Origin: a candidate division Zixibacteria bacterium DG_27
GTDB taxonomy: Bacteria; Zixibacteria; MSB-5A5; DG-27
Direction: 5' to 3'
Length of the DNA: 7,698 nt
Assembly: GCA_001302725.1 (NCBI GenBank)
Contig: LIZU01000045.1
Coordinates: 1 to 7,698 of the forward strand
Shown: piece after piece, positions 5,449 to 7,698 of the stretch
How the letters are laid out: each line of letters starts with the position of its first letter
How positions within the stretch are numbered: the stretch's first letter is position 1
Program-made: the position numbers and the translations under genes
The notes under the pieces: generated by a model
What the model was told of the DNA's origin: nothing
Databases searched by the model: none
Seen by the model: the letters and a program-made list of their open reading frames with translations, nothing else

Positions 5449-5895
5449 ATGGAGATAAAACTAAAGCCGATCGGAGTTATTCACACTCCATACAAGGACT
5501 TAAACGAGGCTCCTATCCAGGGAAGGCTGAAATCACAAGTCAAAGGGACGGTGGAGGTCTATCCGGAGTTTTCGGAGGGTCTGAAAGATCTGGAGCGGTT
5601 CTCCCACATAATCCTTCTCTACCATTTCCACTGTTCCGGAGGGCCGAAGCTGGTGGCGAAACCCTATCTGGGCAAAGAGAAGAGAGGTATTTTCGCCATA
5701 CGCCATCCGTGCCGCCCCAATCCGATTGGATTGACGGTGGTGCAACTGCTCAAAAAGAGCGGAAACAAACTTGAGGTCTCAGGGGTCGACATGCTCGACA
5801 AAACCCCGCTTCTGGATATCAAGCCTTACGTCCCCAAGTTTGATGCCGTCCCGGAGGCCTCCTCCGGCTGGTTACAGGATAAACTTGACGAGTGA
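5449..5895 (+). CDS. TsaA/TrmO-family protein, probable tRNA A37 N6-methyltransferase
   Basis: The 148-residue protein is a single TrmO-like beta-barrel domain. In E. coli, TrmO methylates N6-threonylcarbamoyladenosine at position 37 of certain tRNAs using S-adenosylmethionine. Seen here: the N-terminal PIGVIHTPYKD (7-17), the signature RHPCRPNPIGLT (85-96; more often RSPFRPNPIG in proteobacterial members), and DMLDKTPLLDIKPYVPKFD (114-132). It lacks the C-terminal extension of the E. coli enzyme. AGGAG (5441-5445) lies only 3 bases from the ATG at 5449; this start is kept because the family begins right here. The DUF134 gene begins 4 bases after its stop, so the two are probably translationally coupled. 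In such anaerobe-type clusters the substrate may differ from that of E. coli TrmO. Confidence 0.88.
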   Translation: MEIKLKPIGVIHTPYKDLNEAPIQGRLKSQVKGTVEVYPEFSEGLKDLERFSHIILLYHFHCSGGPKLVAKPYLGKEKRGIFAIRHPCRPNPIGLTVVQLLKKSGNKLEVSGVDMLDKTPLLDIKPYVPKFDAVPEASSGWLQDKLDE

Positions 5896-5899
5896 TAAC

Positions 5900-6376
5900 A
5901 TGCCCCGACCGAGAAAGAATAGATGGGTCAACTGGGAGCCGGGAGCCAGCTATTTCAAGCCTCAGGGCATTCCCCTGAGAGACCTCGGGGAGATCAACCT
6001 CACCGTGGACGAGTTAGAGGCAGTTCGCCTTGCCCACCTCGAAGGATTGTACCAAGAACAAGCGGCTCAACAGATGAACATCTCTCGCCAGACCTTCGGG
6101 AGAATTTTGGAGTCGGCGCACAGAAAGATCGCGCAGGCTTTAGTAAACGGCGACGCCTTGAGAATAGAGGGTGGGAGCTACGCTCTGCCGGAGGCAATCT
6201 TCTACTGTCGGGAGTGTGATTACAACTGGGAGGTCTCTCCTGGTTTTCCGCGACCTCCGGACTGCCCCCAGTGTGGGAGTGGGTATGTCAACAGTATGCT
6301 GGACCGTTGCGGCGGACGGGGTCGAAGGCGGAGAGGTCGCCGCGGTCACAGAGGCTGGGGAGGGCCTCCGAGATGA
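5900..6376 (+). CDS. DUF134-family HTH and zinc-site protein, putative regulator
   Basis: This 158-residue protein matches the DUF134 family: the start MPRPRKNRWV, the segment EINLTVDELEAVRLAHLEGL (31-50) and a sigma-region-4-like helix-turn-helix at about 51-80 (YQEQAAQQMNISRQTFGRIL). It continues with a probable zinc site, C103-x2-C106 and C122-x2-C125. The tail (137-158) is Gly/Arg-rich and basic, which may help bind nucleic acid. The true start is ATG at 5900, 4 bases after the preceding stop. An in-frame ATG at 5771 would add 43 residues that only translate the upstream gene out of frame. A regulatory role is inferred from the HTH; the family has no firm function that I know of. Its position before a NifX-like gene and glycine-rich proteins suggests it controls or belongs to that cluster. 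Confidence 0.88.
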   Translation: MPRPRKNRWVNWEPGASYFKPQGIPLRDLGEINLTVDELEAVRLAHLEGLYQEQAAQQMNISRQTFGRILESAHRKIAQALVNGDALRIEGGSYALPEAIFYCRECDYNWEVSPGFPRPPDCPQCGSGYVNSMLDRCGGRGRRRRGRRGHRGWGGPPR

Positions 6377-6399
6377 TGTCTCTAAGCAGGCAAACAGCT

Positions 6400-6415
6400 T
6401 TCCCCAGCTGGGGAA
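6400..6415. promoter_or_regulatory. Perfect 16-base palindrome before the DUF5320-like gene
   Basis: The half-site TTCCCCAG (6400-6407) is followed directly by its exact inverse CTGGGGAA (6408-6415). It lies 65 bases upstream of the next ATG within a 103-base gap. It could be a dimer operator or, as RNA, a loop-constrained hairpin. No T-tract follows it. Confidence 0.45.
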
Positions 6416-6465
6416 GAGAATGATTTGAGATCTCTGTAAACGTGTTCATCCAAGAAACTGAAAGA

Positions 6466-6473
6466 AAGGAGGA
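6466..6473 (+). promoter_or_regulatory. Strong ribosome binding site
   Basis: AAGGAGGA (6466-6473) ends 6 bases before ATG at 6480. It decides between that start and an in-frame GTG at 6474, which would touch the site itself. Confidence 0.8.
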
Positions 6474-6479
6474 GTGAAG

Positions 6480-6905
6480 ATGCCAGCATTCGACGGAACT
6501 GGACCGGTTGGTATGGGTCCCCGCACCGGTCGGGGCATGGGCTTCTGCTGGCCGGGAGGTGTCTCCCCATTCAGAGGTGGAGGCTTCTACGGAGTCGGCA
6601 GAGGCGGTTTCCCCCGGGGTGGCGGTCGCGGCCGCGCCTGGGGAGGAGGTCGCGGCTGGGGTTGGAGAGGCTGGGGATATGGCTATCCCGGATATGCCCC
6701 GGCTTATGCCCCAACTTATGCCTACCCGGGGTACGCCCCAGCTTATCCTTCGGACTACGGTTACCCGCCCATGACTCCAGAGCAGGAAAGGATCGTTATT
6801 CAGGATGATATCAAGGCTCTGGAAGAGGAGATAGGCGAGTTGCGCGGCAGGCTGGATGAGCTGAAAAAGGCCAAAGCCAGCGACAAAGGTGACAAAGTCG
6901 CTTAA
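6480..6905 (+). CDS. DUF5320-like Gly/Tyr-rich protein with C-terminal coiled coil
   Basis: The 141-residue protein has three parts. The N-terminus MPAFDGTGPVGMGPRTGRGM (1-20), then GFCW, is the hallmark of DUF5320-type proteins. Residues 30-97 are low-complexity: first Gly/Arg/Trp-rich, then Tyr/Pro/Ala-rich, with PGYAPAY occurring twice (70-76 and 83-89). Residues 98-132 (from MTPEQERIVIQDD) form a charged amphipathic helix, probably a coiled coil that oligomerises. There is no signal peptide or membrane segment. The molecular function is unknown; Cys23 is the only cysteine. The gene sits between DUF134 and a NifX-like gene, and its N-terminal motif reappears in the small zinc protein at 7453. 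This points to a shared partner or localisation role. Composition is strongly biased, but the reading frame is supported by a strong ribosome-binding site. Confidence 0.85.
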   Translation: MPAFDGTGPVGMGPRTGRGMGFCWPGGVSPFRGGGFYGVGRGGFPRGGGRGRAWGGGRGWGWRGWGYGYPGYAPAYAPTYAYPGYAPAYPSDYGYPPMTPEQERIVIQDDIKALEEEIGELRGRLDELKKAKASDKGDKVA

Positions 6906-6915
6906 GCACAAGAGA

Positions 6916-6937
6916 GGGGGGAGGTTTTCCTCCCCCC
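6916..6937 (+). other. Very stable intercistronic hairpin without T-tract
   Basis: GGGGGGAGG (6916-6924), TTTT loop, CCTCCCCCC (6929-6937): nine perfect pairs, eight of them G-C. It lies 10 bases after the DUF5320-like stop. GATCATAAAA follows instead of a T-run, and the next ribosome-binding site starts 7 bases later. This suits an mRNA-stability or expression-ratio element better than a terminator. Confidence 0.6.
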
Positions 6938-6944
6938 GATCATA

Positions 6945-6951
6945 AAAGGAG
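6945..6951 (+). promoter_or_regulatory. Ribosome binding site of the NifX-like gene
   Basis: AAAGGAG lies 8 bases before GTG at 6960 and supports that non-ATG start. Confidence 0.8.
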
Positions 6952-6959
6952 AATCAACC

Positions 6960-7343
6960 GTGAAAATTGCAATTACCTCTCAAGGAGATCAACTGAGCTC
7001 CGAGGTGGATCCTCGCTTCGGGCGATGCCTCTACTTCTTGATTGTTGACAGTGAGACCGATTCCTTCGAGGCGGTTCAAAACCCCGCCGTCGGGGCCGGT
7101 GGAGGCGCAGGTATTCAGGCCTCCCAACTCGTGCTCGATAAGGGCGTGGAGGCGGTGGTTACCGGAAATGTGGGACCGAACGCCTTTCGGACCCTCCAGG
7201 GCGCCGGCATCAAAGTCTACGGCGGCGCCTCGGGGACCATTGAGGAGTCATTGAAGTCGTTCAAAGAGGGAAAGCTCCAGGACCTCTCCAATGCCTCTGT
7301 CCCCGGTCACTTCGGGATGAGGGGAGGACAGTCGCCTGTTTAA
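6960..7343 (+). CDS. NifX/NifB-C-terminal-like dinitrogenase iron-molybdenum cofactor-domain protein
   Basis: This 127-residue, single-domain protein belongs to the family of NifX, NafY and the NifB C-terminus, which bind and carry iron-sulfur or FeMo cofactor precursors. Members also occur in anaerobes without nitrogenase. Visible signatures are the first strand MKIAITSQGD (1-10), VDPRFGRC (16-23), NPAVGAGGGAGIQAS (41-55), the glycine turn GNVGPNA (69-75) and GIKVY (83-87). The tail, with GHFGMRGGQ (116-124), is Gly-rich and contains a His and a Met. Cys23 and His117 are potential metal ligands. No nitrogenase gene is in view, so a role in nitrogen fixation should not be assumed. It lies in an apparent operon behind DUF134 and DUF5320-like genes and before a related small zinc protein. 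Start GTG at 6960. Confidence 0.9.
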   Translation: MKIAITSQGDQLSSEVDPRFGRCLYFLIVDSETDSFEAVQNPAVGAGGGAGIQASQLVLDKGVEAVVTGNVGPNAFRTLQGAGIKVYGGASGTIEESLKSFKEGKLQDLSNASVPGHFGMRGGQSPV

Positions 7344-7356
7344 ACCAGATTAGGAT

Positions 7357-7379
7357 GTGTCGGAAGGCTTCGGTCTTCC
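7357..7379 (+). other. UUCG-loop hairpin, possibly a divergent 23-base repeat copy
   Basis: GGAAGGC (7362-7368), TTCG, GTCTTCC (7373-7379): seven pairs including one G-U, closed by the very stable C(UUCG)G tetraloop. It lies 14 bases after the NifX-like stop and could be a processing or weak termination signal. Over 23 bases it agrees with the 7398-7420 repeat at 16 positions, with the differences concentrated in the stem. Confidence 0.5.
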
Positions 7380-7397
7380 ATAAAACAGCAACAGAGA

Positions 7398-7420
7398 GTA
7401 GCGGAAACCTTCAGGTTTCC
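7398..7420 (+). repeat. 23-base hairpin repeat, copy 2
   Basis: GTAGC followed by the arms GGAAACCT (7403-7410) and AGGTTTCC (7413-7420) around a TC centre. Compared with copy 1 at 5288-5310, one base in each arm differs (G to A and C to T), so pairing is fully kept. It lies between the NifX-like gene and the next gene of the cluster. Confidence 0.7.
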
Positions 7421-7452
7421 AGAGAACAGATCAGAAGGAAGGGAGAATCTCA

Positions 7453-7683
7453 ATGCCGAGAGGAGATGGAACTGGACCAATGGGTCAGGGACCCGGTACC
7501 GGAAGAGGAATGGGTCGCGGTGGTGGCAGAGGAGGAGGTCGAGGTCGTATGGGCGGTCGGGGCATGGGGCCGAGTGGAGAATGTGTCTGCCCCTCCTGTG
7601 GAGCAAAGGCTCCCCATCAAATGGGTACCCCCTGCAACCAGGTAGCCTGCCCCAAGTGTGGTGCCCCGATGACCAGGGCTTAA
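7453..7683 (+). CDS. Small Gly/Arg-rich zinc-ribbon protein with DUF5320-like N-terminus
   Basis: The protein is 76 residues long. Residues 1-20 (MPRGDGTGPMGQGPGTGRGM) repeat the N-terminal motif of the protein encoded at 6480. Residues 21-40 are Gly/Arg-rich. Residues 44-69 hold six cysteines (C44, C46, C49, C61, C66, C69) in CxCPxCG and CPKCG knuckles with His55 between them, consistent with a zinc ribbon or a small metal-cluster site. The start at 7453 is preceded by GGGAG (7441-7445) at a 7-base gap. It lies 109 bases after the NifX-like gene and is probably the fifth gene of the cluster. The gene is complete; the stop is followed by 15 bases with nothing recognisable. The function is unknown, and the cysteine pattern plus its neighbours suggests metal handling. 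Confidence 0.8.
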   Translation: MPRGDGTGPMGQGPGTGRGMGRGGGRGGGRGRMGGRGMGPSGECVCPSCGAKAPHQMGTPCNQVACPKCGAPMTRA

Positions 7684-7698
7684 AAACGATATCCGCCC

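Noticed and set aside
5771..5899. Upstream ATG extending the DUF134 protein by 43 residues
   Set aside because: The extension overlaps the TsaA-like gene out of frame, and family members begin at MPRPRK (ATG 5900).
6474..6479. GTG start two codons before the DUF5320-like ATG
   Set aside because: It would overlap the ribosome-binding site; the motif begins with MP at 6480, as in the sister protein at 7453.
6288..6911. 207-codon minus-strand ORF opposite the DUF134 tail and DUF5320-like gene
   Set aside because: It is an antisense reading of Gly/Arg-rich codons; its Ala/Ser/Pro-rich product has no family resemblance or ribosome-binding site.
7355..7645. 96-codon plus-strand ORF
   Set aside because: It is an alternative frame of the small zinc protein, whose cysteine knuckles and ribosome-binding site are clear.

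Overview
The window carries eight complete protein genes and one cut gene from a bacterium of roughly 54% GC that cannot be placed to a phylum by eye. The genes suggest an anaerobic, probably uncultured lineage. Evidence for this is a LonC/AAA_32-type protease, a stand-alone TsaA/TrmO-type protein, and a DUF134 + DUF5320 + NifX-like cluster of the sort seen mainly in anaerobes. Intergenic DNA is unusually rich in small repeats. This placement is inference.

Layout. Left arm, minus strand: pyrE (3801-3256), then a Lon-family protease (3205-749), then a secreted M28-type metallopeptidase (523 to beyond base 1). Centre (3802-4171): a 370-base divergent region with two overlapping sigma70-like promoters facing opposite ways. 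One points to pyrE. The other points to rsgA through a roughly 190-base leader holding a terminator-like hairpin. Right arm, plus strand: rsgA (4172-5119), a repeat-filled 329-base gap with its own promoter, then a probable operon. That operon encodes a TsaA/TrmO-family protein (5449-5895), a DUF134 HTH/zinc protein (5900-6376), a Gly/Tyr-rich DUF5320-like coiled-coil protein (6480-6905), a NifX-like cofactor-binding domain protein (6960-7343) and a small Gly/Arg-rich zinc-ribbon protein (7453-7683).

How the genes work together. The left and central genes are housekeeping: pyrimidine synthesis, protein quality control and 30S ribosome maturation. The right-hand cluster looks like one functional unit. 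A putative regulator (DUF134), a protein of the family that binds iron-sulfur or iron-molybdenum cofactors (NifX-like), and two small proteins sharing the same N-terminal glycine motif but different C-terminal modules sit together. Their joint role is unknown to me. A metal-cluster handling or sensing function is a reasonable guess, not a demonstrated one.

The strongest non-coding signals are three. First, a composite intergenic element made of 7-base units in strict register follows both the lon and rsgA stop codons in the same order and orientation, with a degenerate relative before pyrE. Second, a small family of 23-base hairpins shows compensatory stem changes. Third, overlapping divergent promoters lie between pyrE and rsgA, with an attenuator or small-RNA-like leader ahead of rsgA.
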